This document shows positions 23,035 through 30,786 of a stretch of 39,035 nt of DNA, in pieces; within the stretch, counting starts at the first letter, position 1; each line of letters starts with the position of its first letter. The notes under the pieces were generated by a model. It was given only the letters and a program-made list of their open reading frames with translations. It had not been told where the DNA came from and made no database searches. Source of the DNA: a virus; the IMG/VR virus record IMGVR_UViG_3300002460_000085, positions 1 through 39,035 of that record; one strand, written 5' to 3'. A program made the position numbers and the translations under genes.

Positions 23035-23225
23035 CAAGAACTGCGGTCATTCATTGTTACCAATGGACTCTCAAAGCCGCGGTATGTCCTATTTGCCGCA
23101 CAAAACTGTATCCTCTGATGTCACTTCAAAGTCATTTAGATGAGCACAGACTGAGAGCCGAAGCATTTAGAAAATCGCCGATGCTGAGAATCTTGCAGAA
23201 GACGTTGAGGAGCATGAGGACATGA
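23031..23225 (+). CDS. Classical C2H2 zinc-finger protein
   Basis: A 64-residue protein with GTG start overlapping the previous stop. C19 and C22, H35 and H39 give C-x2-C-x12-H-x3-H. L26 and L32 fill the two hydrophobic positions of a classical C2H2 finger. A basic helix follows. Single C2H2 fingers are uncommon in bacteria and their phages. It may bind DNA. Confidence 0.65.
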   Translation: MTRTAVIHCYQWTLKAAVCPICRTKLYPLMSLQSHLDEHRLRAEAFRKSPMLRILQKTLRSMRT

Positions 23226-23506
23226 ACTTTTTTAAAAAAGTGGAAAAATCGGCATCGTCAAACGATTATCAAATTGGCGTGGACAAGTTTAAGTCATTCC
23301 GAGATATAGGACAGAAATTCAATTATCTTGGAATCGAAATGATTGTCGTGTCTCATTCTAAATGGCTTCCAACTATTTCAACTGCTGAACGAATTCCATG
23401 TTTAGTGGCTGAATATGTCGGTTTGAAGAAGGAAATAGTTAGTGTTTATTTTCACTTGGCCATGTTGCCAGTGCTATTGGCAGAGAATCCTATAAAAAGA
23501 GCATGA
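23222..23506 (+). CDS. Small hypothetical protein
   Basis: A 94-residue beta-like protein without known motif. Its start is in the second CATGA of a repeated junction sequence. Confidence 0.5.
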   Translation: MNFFKKVEKSASSNDYQIGVDKFKSFRDIGQKFNYLGIEMIVVSHSKWLPTISTAERIPCLVAEYVGLKKEIVSVYFHLAMLPVLLAENPIKRA

Positions 23507-23510
23507 GAGC

Positions 23511-23810
23511 ATGATAATTATTTACACGCGCATCGAGGGTGGCGAGTGGATACCTTTCAATACGCCGTATGCCGAAAGCGAAATTCGCAGCATGCTCGAA
23601 GATGACAGTGCGGAATGTCTGCTATCGAACTATCGCTTGCCTGCCCGGTTCCATTCTATTCTGTTGCCGAGTGGCTATCGTTGGTACGTTACCACAATGA
23701 AGTGGTCGCGTTATATTTTCGACGATATGTTTGCTGAGTTTTTAGCGCAATATTTCGATAATTGCGCTAAGCATCTGATATCCGAAATAGGAAAAGACAT
23801 GAGGGCATGA
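23511..23810 (+). CDS. Small hypothetical protein
   Basis: A 99-residue protein with a beta-like N-terminus (MIIIYTRIEGGEW) and an aromatic helical C-terminus. It starts within the same type of junction repeat and overlaps the next gene by four bases. Confidence 0.5.
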   Translation: MIIIYTRIEGGEWIPFNTPYAESEIRSMLEDDSAECLLSNYRLPARFHSILLPSGYRWYVTTMKWSRYIFDDMFAEFLAQYFDNCAKHLISEIGKDMRA

Positions 23811-24061
23811 TGACTTCAGCCACTTCTATAGATTTCCTTTTTGTTCTCGCCGTGATTCTTGGTTACGTCGGCCTAATAGGCGCCTGTGTCATGGGGTTGG
23901 TTCTTATCATCCAAGCCCGCCATCTCCTACGTCAATTCCGAAAGTTCGCTTCTCAATTCCCGCCGTATCCCATCTATGAGGATGAAGAAGGTAATTCAAA
24001 AGATGCCACGCACGTAAAGATCAGCGAGCAATGGAACGACGAGAGACAGGGGAGAGATTAG
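23807..24061 (+). CDS. Small membrane protein
   Basis: An 84-residue protein with a hydrophobic segment over residues 8-36 (a FVLAVILGYVGLIGACVMGL stretch), then a basic and an acidic tail. A hairpin of two short helices or one long helix is possible. Holin-like in size, unproven. Confidence 0.55.
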   Translation: MMTSATSIDFLFVLAVILGYVGLIGACVMGLVLIIQARHLLRQFRKFASQFPPYPIYEDEEGNSKDATHVKISEQWNDERQGRD

Positions 24062-24063
24062 GT

Positions 24064-24207
24064 ATGATTTTCTGGTTTTTGAATCGCGAAAAATGGAAAC
24101 TTAACCCGATTGATTTTAACGGTGCAATCGGAGCTGGCATGATTGGGGCCGCTATAGATTGCGCGGTGTTGATCCCAATAGTTTTATTGATTCTATTTTT
24201 TAGTTGA
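24064..24207 (+). CDS. Small membrane peptide
   Basis: A 47-residue protein starting two bases after the previous stop. A charged N-terminus is followed by a glycine-rich then fully hydrophobic C-terminus (AVLIPIVLLILFF). It pairs with the upstream membrane gene and directly precedes terL. The two could be a holin pair, which is inference. Confidence 0.5.
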   Translation: MIFWFLNREKWKLNPIDFNGAIGAGMIGAAIDCAVLIPIVLLILFFS

Positions 24208-24227
24208 GGACTCAGAAATCATCATGA

Positions 24228-26021
24228 GTGTTCCAAGATAGCCTGCCTATCGCCACAAGCGACGAGACCCGCACTAATGCCAAGCGGGTTCTTTACCGTC
24301 GCAACATCAATCGGTTCTTTTCCGAACAACTCGTAATCAGCACCAAAGGCATCGGCTATCAGCCCTTTACGCTGAATCCTGTTCAAATTCCAATCGCAGA
24401 AGCGGTCAATAAGCAGATCAAAGAGACCGGCAAGATACGCCAGCTCTGGTTCAAGTGCCGGCAGGCCGGCGGCTCCACGCTCGCTTCCGGCTTTATCTGG
24501 AACAAAACTTCGTTATTCTCCGGTGTCAATGCTTTTATTGTTGCCCAAGATAAAACCACAGTTAAGCGCATCTTTAACATGCATGATCTGTTCTATCGCA
24601 ACATGGACAAGGACATTCGCCCACTGCGCCAGTATTTCACCAAGGGCACAGAGATTGTCTTGGGTTCTGATTCTACGAGCTATGACAATTCCGGTATCGC
24701 CTCGAACCTTCTCGTCGGCGAGGCTAAAAACATCAATCTTGGCGTCGGCTCGACGATTCACTGTCTCCACCTTTCCGAGATCGCACGATATCCCAGCGAG
24801 TCGCCATTGACTGAATCCTTATTTCCCGCCTGCTCCGATTTTCCCGGCACGATCCGCATTATCGAATCCACGGCTCACTTCGGAGGCTGCGCCGACTATT
24901 TCCGCGATCAATGCCAGCGGGCAATGTCTGGTCGCGGTGAGTACCAGTTTCATTTCATGCAGTGGTGGAAACTGCCGGAGTATTCGATCCCTTTGCTCAA
25001 GCGCGAGAAGATCAAACTCGACTACAGTGGTGACTATCCCAACGAGAAGCACCTTGTCAAAAAGATCGGCTTGACGCACGAAAACATCAAGTGGCGGCGC
25101 TCCAAGATCGATGAATACAAGGGCGATGTCGATTTGTTCTATCTTAGCTATCCCACCGACTTCGATGAAGCCTGGATAACGAAGGACGCCTCAGCGTTCC
25201 CTTACGGTCGTTTAACCGAGATGCAGTCACAGCTCAGACCGCCCAAAAAGCGTTTCAGCGTTGCTGATGGCAAACTCCATGAAGACCCCGAGGGATTGCT
25301 CTACGTCTGGCGATTGCCAGAAAAAGATAAAGTTTATGATATCGGTGCCGACATAGCCGGCGGTGATGGCAGTTCTACCGATGGTGCCGATGGGGCGAAG
25401 TTCGGCGATTACTCCGTGGCCGAAATTGTTTCACGTGGAACATTAGAACAGTGTGCTGAATGGCGGGGTCATATCCTTCCGCGTGCCTTCGGAGATGTTT
25501 TAGCCGCAGTGGGCAGATTCTACAATAATGCCCAAGTCGCTCCCGAACTTAACACCTTTGGCATGAGCACTTTGGAACGGCTCCGGGAAACCTACAGCAA
25601 CATCTACATTTGGCGCAAACGTGACGGCATATCGATGGATTTCACTAAGAAATTAGGGTGGGTAACGGGATACGAGAGCAAGAACGTCTTGGTGAATACA
25701 ATGCGCGAAAAGCTCTATTATCGCCAGACCGTGATTCATAGCAAGACGCTTTGGGACGAAATGCGCAATTTCGTCAAGGACTTGACGCCAACTGGCATGA
25801 TAACCTATCATGCTGCCACGGGCTATGATGATTGTTGCATGGGCTATTTGATCGCCGTTCAGACCTCAGAAGATGAGAATTTCGAACGCTTTTATAAAAC
25901 GTCCGTATCTGATACGACTGCGGAGAAGCCGAAGGCGGCGATTGATGCGGCTTATTTTGACAGCGAGGGCCTGCATCCGGTGGGGGATGACACCTTGAAC
26001 GTGGATACGGGGAGCTGGTGA
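24228..26021 (+). CDS. terL: Terminase large subunit
   Basis: A 597-residue packaging motor. The ATPase half has a deviant Walker A at residues 76-84 (KCRQAGGST), a Walker B ending HLSE (E184) and a coupling motif IIESTAHF (212-219). The nuclease half has an RNase-H-like fold with DIGADIAGGDG (D371/D375), VAPELN (E440) and TGYDDCC (D534/D535). Length and motif order fit the family. The start is GTG 24228; an ATG at 24224 in another frame stops after five codons, so the first residues are uncertain. No small subunit was recognised. Confidence 0.9.
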   Translation: MFQDSLPIATSDETRTNAKRVLYRRNINRFFSEQLVISTKGIGYQPFTLNPVQIPIAEAVNKQIKETGKIRQLWFKCRQAGGSTLASGFIWNKTSLFSGVNAFIVAQDKTTVKRIFNMHDLFYRNMDKDIRPLRQYFTKGTEIVLGSDSTSYDNSGIASNLLVGEAKNINLGVGSTIHCLHLSEIARYPSESPLTESLFPACSDFPGTIRIIESTAHFGGCADYFRDQCQRAMSGRGEYQFHFMQWWKLPEYSIPLLKREKIKLDYSGDYPNEKHLVKKIGLTHENIKWRRSKIDEYKGDVDLFYLSYPTDFDEAWITKDASAFPYGRLTEMQSQLRPPKKRFSVADGKLHEDPEGLLYVWRLPEKDKVYDIGADIAGGDGSSTDGADGAKFGDYSVAEIVSRGTLEQCAEWRGHILPRAFGDVLAAVGRFYNNAQVAPELNTFGMSTLERLRETYSNIYIWRKRDGISMDFTKKLGWVTGYESKNVLVNTMREKLYYRQTVIHSKTLWDEMRNFVKDLTPTGMITYHAATGYDDCCMGYLIAVQTSEDENFERFYKTSVSDTTAEKPKAAIDAAYFDSEGLHPVGDDTLNVDTGSW

Positions 26022-26119
26022 AAGTCTTTATAGGAAACGACGCGAGTGCTCCTGCTCTCATTGGAAAAGGTCCGGCCTTAAGGACTAGAGCTAAGAGAAG
26101 GCAGCGTCGTTTCCTATAA
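26018..26119 (+). CDS. Possible 33-residue basic peptide
   Basis: A GTG at 26018 overlaps the terL stop in GTGA style and opens a 33-codon frame ending in a very basic tail (KRRQRRFL). The frame spans a 94-base inverted-repeat element, so it may be incidental. Confidence 0.3.
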   Translation: MKVFIGNDASAPALIGKGPALRTRAKRRQRRFL

Positions 26120-26120
26120 A
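26027..26120. repeat. 17-bp perfect inverted repeat element after terL
   Basis: TTTATAGGAAACGACGC (26027-26043) pairs perfectly with GCGTCGTTTCCTATAAA (26104-26120) around 60 bases. The interior can form a GTCC/GGAC hairpin (about 26070-26085) and weaker TGCTCTC/AGAG-type pairings. The right arm lies just before the AAGGAG of the next gene. It may be an RNA structure or a very small mobile element; no target-site duplication is visible. Confidence 0.6.
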
Positions 26121-26134
26121 AACAAGGAGACCCA

Positions 26135-26620
26135 ATGGCAAACGAATCCATAAAGGGACAAAAGATTTCTCCCGCCGAGATTTTTAATCCCAAAGCCAAA
26201 ACGAGTCTGTTGGAGGATGCCATCGGCGTTATCAAGGATGCCGTTGAGAACGGCCATCTGTTCAACAGCGAGCACATGGATGTGTTCATTGACGCCATGC
26301 TGCACGTTCTACCTGAAGGCGAGCGCCCCTGGTTCCGAGAAGTCGCCGAAATGAACGGTGTGCCGAAGTGGCAAGCCTTGTGGGCCCAATGGCGGCGCGT
26401 CCAGGAGTACGGGGTTGCGCCGGCTCTGCTCCTTGACCCTAACTGGGAATCCATCGATAAGCCACGCCAAGTAGTTACTGTCTGTGAATGGTGCCATGAG
26501 GATTTCAAGCCTGATCATGAGGGGCAGCGGTTTTGCACTAACCGCTGCGGGGGTCAAGCCGAGTTGGCGGCGAAGCAGGTAAAGACGGAGGTTGCGGATG
26601 TCGCCCCCATTCCAGTCTGA
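26135..26620 (+). CDS. Hypothetical protein with CxxC...FCxxxC zinc motif
   Basis: A 161-residue protein with strong AAGGAGA site. The helical N-terminal 110 residues precede CEWCHEDFKPDHEGQRFCTN, a common short zinc motif seen in many phage and host proteins. Position between terL and portal suggests a packaging or head role, possibly as an unusual terminase partner. Its end overlaps the portal start. Confidence 0.6.
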   Translation: MANESIKGQKISPAEIFNPKAKTSLLEDAIGVIKDAVENGHLFNSEHMDVFIDAMLHVLPEGERPWFREVAEMNGVPKWQALWAQWRRVQEYGVAPALLLDPNWESIDKPRQVVTVCEWCHEDFKPDHEGQRFCTNRCGGQAELAAKQVKTEVADVAPIPV

Positions 26621-28367
26621 ATCCGATCTCATAAAATTTCTTGATTCCGTTGATGACGAGATTAAGAACTCCAGAGGTGATCTTGACCGTCGCGTCAGTG
26701 AGAATTTGGACCTATATAGGGGCAAGCAGTGGAAGGGCAAAGCCGCTCCTAGTTTTATGTTTAACGTAATCGAGGCGTCGATCGAAGACAAAAACGGCAA
26801 ACTTTCTGAAACCAAGCCTGAAATTATGGTCTTGCCGAGTTCTAACGGTCTCGGTCCCGTCGCTGATCTTTTAACCCAAGTCGTAACAAGTATATGGGAC
26901 AAGAATAAGGTCGAGTACAAAACTGAGCGCTTGGCTCTGATGGGCGCTATTTGCGGTGCCGCCTTTGTAGGGACTCCGTTCAATCGCAGATTAGCCAACG
27001 GTGTCGGTGATATCGATGTTGTGGTGAAAGATCCCCGTTGCTGCGGGATAGATATGTGCGTAACGGCAGCCGAGGATGCCGACCTTGGCGAATACGTGAC
27101 CTGCGAAGATTATGTAGCCTTGGATCTGATCAAATCTGAATTTCCCGGTCGCGGTGCCCAAGTCGAACGCGATGAGCGGATTTCGGGATACAACGTCAGC
27201 CAGCCCCAGACGACAACGGCAAAAATCAGCGGTGCTTTTAGTAGGCTTGTCCAAGGCAAGAAACCTCAGCAGCAAAGCGCAATTCCTAAAGGCATAGTCA
27301 GGGAATATTTTATTCAGGATCGCCGCCAGAGCATTGAGGACGATGGCGTTGTGCCGATCGTGGAGAATGTGACGACGTGGGCTGAAGATGGCATTCCGTT
27401 TCCCGGTGGTCGCCGTATCATCAGAGGCGGCGCGAAGATTATCCTCGAAGACAGTTTCAATCCCTATTGGGATGGCGCTTATCCACTGGATATGATGTCT
27501 TGGAAATTCGACATGGAATCGGCTTGGGGGCCGGATGAGATCCAATCAGTGAAGCGGATGCAGGAAGCGATCAACAGAATCGGCGATGCTTACACCAAGA
27601 CGACAATCATGAATGCGGTCGCGCGTATCGTGATGGACTCTAATGCGCTCTCACCTACTGAGCGCAACAAACTTTCCAATGATGTTGCGCAAATAATTGA
27701 AAAAGCTCCTGGGCGATCTTTTGAATATCAGGTTCCGCCGGTGCTACCCGTTGATACGATCAATTTTGTGACCACGCTCATGGAATGGGTGCGGCAAAAG
27801 ATTGGTGTTACCCAGGCTCCGACGCAGAAACGGGTGCCGTCGATAATCACTGGCCCAGCAATTGAAGGCTTGCAGTTGATGATCGAGACACCGATCCGCA
27901 CCGCAGCCCGACGCATTGAGGAGTTCTACCAGCGCATCGGACAGAAGCTTATCAGCCGTATCTTCCAATTCTATACGAGCGATAGATTACTCCACATGGT
28001 CGGCCGCGAAATGAAATGGATCAAGTTTGAATTCAACCGGCTCAAAATTTTGCAGGACGCCAAAGGCAAGCCGCGCTCAGCCGAGGACATTCGCAAGGCC
28101 GCCCAGGATTTCTATTTCACGATTGCGCCAGGTAGCTCCTTGGCTATTACACGCACGCAGCGCGCCATGATGAAGTTCCAGTTGGCGAGCGTTGGATGGT
28201 TGCACCCCAAAGAGGTTCTTGCGGAGCTTGGTGTCATGAATCCAGAGGAAAAATTAAAAGAGGCGGCAAAGGCGAAGGATAGCGGCTTATTTGATGCCGT
28301 GCTAGGTAAAGGCGGAGGGATGCCGACGAGTTCTGGCAGCATGGGTGGCGGACAACTGGCGGCATAA
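26598..28367 (+). CDS. Portal protein
   Basis: A 589-residue protein with P22/podovirus portal features. These are an early RRVSENLDLYRGKQW, a FMFNVIEASIEDKNGKL segment, a wing region, a MMSWKFDMESAWGPDEIQ motif, a long stem helix around residues 380-440, and a Gly/Met-rich C-terminus. It forms the dodecameric ring through which DNA is packaged. ATG 26598 has a GGAGG site; TTG 26592 is an alternative. It follows terL by one gene. Confidence 0.85.
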   Translation: MSPPFQSESDLIKFLDSVDDEIKNSRGDLDRRVSENLDLYRGKQWKGKAAPSFMFNVIEASIEDKNGKLSETKPEIMVLPSSNGLGPVADLLTQVVTSIWDKNKVEYKTERLALMGAICGAAFVGTPFNRRLANGVGDIDVVVKDPRCCGIDMCVTAAEDADLGEYVTCEDYVALDLIKSEFPGRGAQVERDERISGYNVSQPQTTTAKISGAFSRLVQGKKPQQQSAIPKGIVREYFIQDRRQSIEDDGVVPIVENVTTWAEDGIPFPGGRRIIRGGAKIILEDSFNPYWDGAYPLDMMSWKFDMESAWGPDEIQSVKRMQEAINRIGDAYTKTTIMNAVARIVMDSNALSPTERNKLSNDVAQIIEKAPGRSFEYQVPPVLPVDTINFVTTLMEWVRQKIGVTQAPTQKRVPSIITGPAIEGLQLMIETPIRTAARRIEEFYQRIGQKLISRIFQFYTSDRLLHMVGREMKWIKFEFNRLKILQDAKGKPRSAEDIRKAAQDFYFTIAPGSSLAITRTQRAMMKFQLASVGWLHPKEVLAELGVMNPEEKLKEAAKAKDSGLFDAVLGKGGGMPTSSGSMGGGQLAA

Positions 28368-28555
28368 TGGAACGCGATAGTTTCGGAAGAGAAATCCCTG
28401 ACGACTTTAGACGTGATAGTTTTGGCCGTTTAACCCTGAAGGACATTAAGCGCAACTTTTGGGGGAAAATCATTGTTACTGGCATAGATATCCCGAAAGG
28501 CATGCGAATTGATAATTCCGGGAGAGTAGTGCCGGTTACTAAGAGAGGAGATTAA
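28367..28555 (+). CDS. Small hypothetical protein
   Basis: A 62-residue basic protein overlapping the portal stop by one base. Internal repeats of RDSFGR (residues 3-8 and 16-21) suggest a short duplicated motif. Function unknown. Confidence 0.55.
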   Translation: MERDSFGREIPDDFRRDSFGRLTLKDIKRNFWGKIIVTGIDIPKGMRIDNSGRVVPVTKRGD

Positions 28556-28557
28556 AT

Positions 28558-28725
28558 ATGGTTATTTTGATCCTTCTTGCTTCGACTGTATTGGTTTATT
28601 TCATCTGGGGCTTCCCCGGACTCATTATTGCCTCTATCGTCTGGTTATTGGATCGTATCCTTGCATATGCTGGGTATCGACAAAAGAAGCAACGCGGCTA
28701 TCGCAAGCCTGAAATAGCCGCTTGA
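28558..28725 (+). CDS. Small membrane protein
   Basis: A 55-residue protein with hydrophobic residues 2-36 (a MVILILLASTVLVYF run, then GLIIASIVWLL) and a basic tail. One long or two short membrane helices. It ends within the TTGACA of the following promoter. Confidence 0.55.
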   Translation: MVILILLASTVLVYFIWGFPGLIIASIVWLLDRILAYAGYRQKKQRGYRKPEIAA

Positions 28726-28751
28726 CAAAGATTCTGATAATAGCTTATTCT
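28722..28751 (+). promoter_or_regulatory. Promoter with consensus -35
   Basis: TTGACA (28722-28727) is followed after 17-18 bases by TTATTC/TATTCT (28745-28751). A 13-bp palindrome CTGTTTGAAACAG (28752-28764) lies across the expected start, as an operator would. Confidence 0.45.
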
Positions 28752-28756
28752 CTGTT

Positions 28757-28839
28757 TGAAACAGCGTTCTAACGATTGACCGATTCGCGCCCGGTTGATC
28801 AAGCAAAAGGGGGACTCACTTTGGTGGTTCCCCTTTTTT
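28757..28839 (+). ncRNA. Candidate small RNA between promoter and terminator
   Basis: The promoter at 28722 and the strong terminator at 28805-28839 delimit a transcript of about 80 bases without a supportable ORF. It may be a phage small RNA, or a late-promoter leader whose terminator is overcome by an antiterminator before the head genes. The exact 5' end is estimated. Confidence 0.4.
28805..28839 (+). terminator. Intrinsic terminator
   Basis: AAAAGGGGGAC (28805-28815) pairs with GTTCCCCTTTT (28827-28837) with one G-U pair, followed by further T. This is the best intrinsic terminator in the window. Confidence 0.85.
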
Positions 28840-28919
28840 ATGTCCGGCTAGAGAGCGGAGCTTTTGGAACTGAGTCCTCCTCTGAGTTTCGCTCCTAGCC
28901 AGGCAGTTGTGAATAAAAA

Positions 28920-29330
28920 ATGCCACTGATGCCGCAAGGCCAACCGCAAGCCGGACAAGGCGGGAACATCGTCCAGTTGATGATGAGTCTTGCCGCCGGC
29001 GCCGGATTCAAAAATGTTACAGAAGGTATGAAAAAGATGGCCGAGTCCGGCAGTAGTGGCCAGCAATTATTTCAGCTTCCCAATATGCCTTTGTTTTTAG
29101 CCGGTGCTGGAGTTCGCGATATGGCCAACAGTATGGAACTCCTTGGACCGCTTTTGAAAATGATGGAACCGCCCGCACCTCCTGAACAGGAAACTGATCC
29201 CCAGGAACTTCAAGCAGCGATGCAAATGTTATCGGCCCGACTTGGCGGCGGACTTTCTGGAATCCAGGCTCCGGGAATGGGTGGACCTCAGGGGATGTCA
29301 ATGGGCGGCACTCCGGGGATGATGCGTTAG
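28920..29330 (+). CDS. Gly/Met-rich head-region protein
   Basis: A 136-residue protein with a Gln/Gly start, a helical middle (a MKKMAESGSSGQQLFQL stretch) and a GGPQGMSMGGTPGM end. The C-terminus resembles that of the portal protein and the composition suits a minor head or scaffold-associated protein. The ribosome binding site is poor. Confidence 0.5.
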   Translation: MPLMPQGQPQAGQGGNIVQLMMSLAAGAGFKNVTEGMKKMAESGSSGQQLFQLPNMPLFLAGAGVRDMANSMELLGPLLKMMEPPAPPEQETDPQELQAAMQMLSARLGGGLSGIQAPGMGGPQGMSMGGTPGMMR

Positions 29331-29360
29331 AACGATTCTAAATTTAGAAAGGGGTTTTAT

Positions 29361-29498
29361 ATGGCAAAGGATCTTTTAGAGGGTGGCGGGCGCAAGGGCA
29401 AGGGTTCAGTGGTCATGGCGTCGTCGGTGAAGACTGGCAAGTCGATGAAAAGCGCCGGCGCCATGATGCCGAAGCGCAAAGTGCGCGGCAAAAGGTAA
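29361..29498 (+). CDS. Very small basic protein
   Basis: A 45-residue protein starting at ATG 29361 behind AAAGGGG. Lysine, glycine and methionine dominate (GGGRKGKG, PKRKVRGKR). It could neutralise DNA in the head, which is speculation from charge. Confidence 0.55.
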   Translation: MAKDLLEGGGRKGKGSVVMASSVKTGKSMKSAGAMMPKRKVRGKR

Positions 29499-29507
29499 AG
29501 CAAGTTG

Positions 29508-29777
29508 ATGATGCCGATTCCCGGACAACCGGCTCAGCCTTCATCGGATCTGAGTCCGCTATTCGCCATGATGTCCAGCCTTGCGCAGAAACCGCGCGAG
29601 ACCCCGAAGGATAAGGTGAAGCGGGCGATCGATATCCTCGATGAAGTCAGAGACATGGACCCGAAAATCAGTGCGAACGCCAGTATGGCAATTCATTTAT
29701 TGCGGAATGGACCCGATGGGCTTGAGAAGTTCACTGGGAGCCAGCCGCTAATAATGAATAGGGGTTCGAAATATTAA
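29508..29777 (+). CDS. Small hypothetical head-region protein
   Basis: An 89-residue protein (ATG 29508, with a TTG one codon upstream and an ATG one codon downstream as alternatives). A Pro/Gln-rich start is followed by a helical KVKRAIDILDEVRDMDPKI. It resembles in style the protein at 28920. Function unknown. Confidence 0.5.
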   Translation: MMPIPGQPAQPSSDLSPLFAMMSSLAQKPRETPKDKVKRAIDILDEVRDMDPKISANASMAIHLLRNGPDGLEKFTGSQPLIMNRGSKY

Positions 29778-29792
29778 CGGCGGATGGAGTCT

Positions 29793-29855
29793 ATGAAGAC
29801 CAACCACAAGCCCAAAGCCTCTAAGGAGTCCAGTAGGAGTCGAAAGACCAACTGA
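29793..29855 (+). CDS. Possible 20-residue basic peptide
   Basis: An ATG at 29793 follows GGATGGAG and opens a frame encoding 20 residues, almost all Lys, Arg, Ser, Asn and Thr. It lies in the gap before the scaffold gene. Doubtful. Confidence 0.25.
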   Translation: MKTNHKPKASKESSRSRKTN

Positions 29856-29877
29856 ACGACCAACCGAAGGAGATTTT

Positions 29878-30786
29878 ATGCCAGATCCAGTAGCAAATCC
29901 AAACGGAAATGGCGGCCAACCCCCAGCGGGAGCCGGCAATAATCCAGGCGGACAGCAAAGTCAGCAGGGCCAAGAACCGGCATGGTTAAATGCCGTACCG
30001 GAACAGTTCAGAGAAGAGGCGAAGAAGAGTTACCTTCTCCAGAGCGATTATACCAAAAAGACTTCCGAGTTAGCAGGGGAACGGAAGTCCTGGGAGGAGA
30101 AGGAAAAAGGTTGGGCGGCCAAGGAAAAGCAGTGGAACGATTTCAATGCTCGGTATCAGCCGTTTCAACAGCAACTTCAAAAGCATTGGGACAAGATTGC
30201 ACCTATCTTGAATGGCGCCGCAGAGGCGGCCCATCTAAAGGCGCAGCAGAACGCGAATACGAATCCCGCGAATCCCGATCCGTTTGAAGAATTCGATCTT
30301 CTTCCCGCCAAAGAACAGGCCAAGCGACTTGCTGAGTACACGACGCAACAACAGCAGAGCGTCTTTCAAGACGCATTAGGGAAACTAGAGCAAAAGTTCA
30401 ACCAAACGATCGCCGATCATGCGCAGGCATTTAAGAACTACCTCGCGATTCAGACCGATGCGTACGATCGTAAGTTCCAAAACCCGGAACTGAATCTTGC
30501 TGAGTATCTGAAAACGGCACTTGAATTTCAAAATGGGCAAGTCAACCCCCTGGAGGCTGCTTATAACAAAGTGACTTCCGAGGCGACGATGAAGAAGATG
30601 CAAGAGGAGTGGCTTAAAAAGGGCAGGGAAGAGGCGCTATTGGAAATGAAAAATCAGCAGATCACCAATGGCGGCCTACGAAACCCTGCTCCGATTCCCA
30701 CTTTTGGCGCTCAACCCATGACCCGTGCTCAAGTAGCCGAAGCGGTACGCAACGAACAGATCAAGGCCGGTCGTAGTTGGACATAG
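29878..30786 (+). CDS. Scaffold-like protein
   Basis: A 302-residue protein. A Pro/Gly/Gln-rich start precedes long charged coiled coils (ERKSWEEKEKGWAAKEKQW, residues about 67-85, and later LGKLEQKFNQTI). It ends in a basic helix VAEAVRNEQIKAGRSW of the kind that docks on coat protein. Position immediately before the capsid gene is the classic scaffold position. It starts behind GAAGGAGA. Confidence 0.75.
   Translation: MPDPVANPNGNGGQPPAGAGNNPGGQQSQQGQEPAWLNAVPEQFREEAKKSYLLQSDYTKKTSELAGERKSWEEKEKGWAAKEKQWNDFNARYQPFQQQLQKHWDKIAPILNGAAEAAHLKAQQNANTNPANPDPFEEFDLLPAKEQAKRLAEYTTQQQQSVFQDALGKLEQKFNQTIADHAQAFKNYLAIQTDAYDRKFQNPELNLAEYLKTALEFQNGQVNPLEAAYNKVTSEATMKKMQEEWLKKGREEALLEMKNQQITNGGLRNPAPIPTFGAQPMTRAQVAEAVRNEQIKAGRSWT

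Noticed and set aside
26027-26120. Ordinary intrinsic terminator after terL
   Set aside because: The 60-base interior and the lack of a T tract after the right arm do not fit a terminator, and the next gene follows at once.
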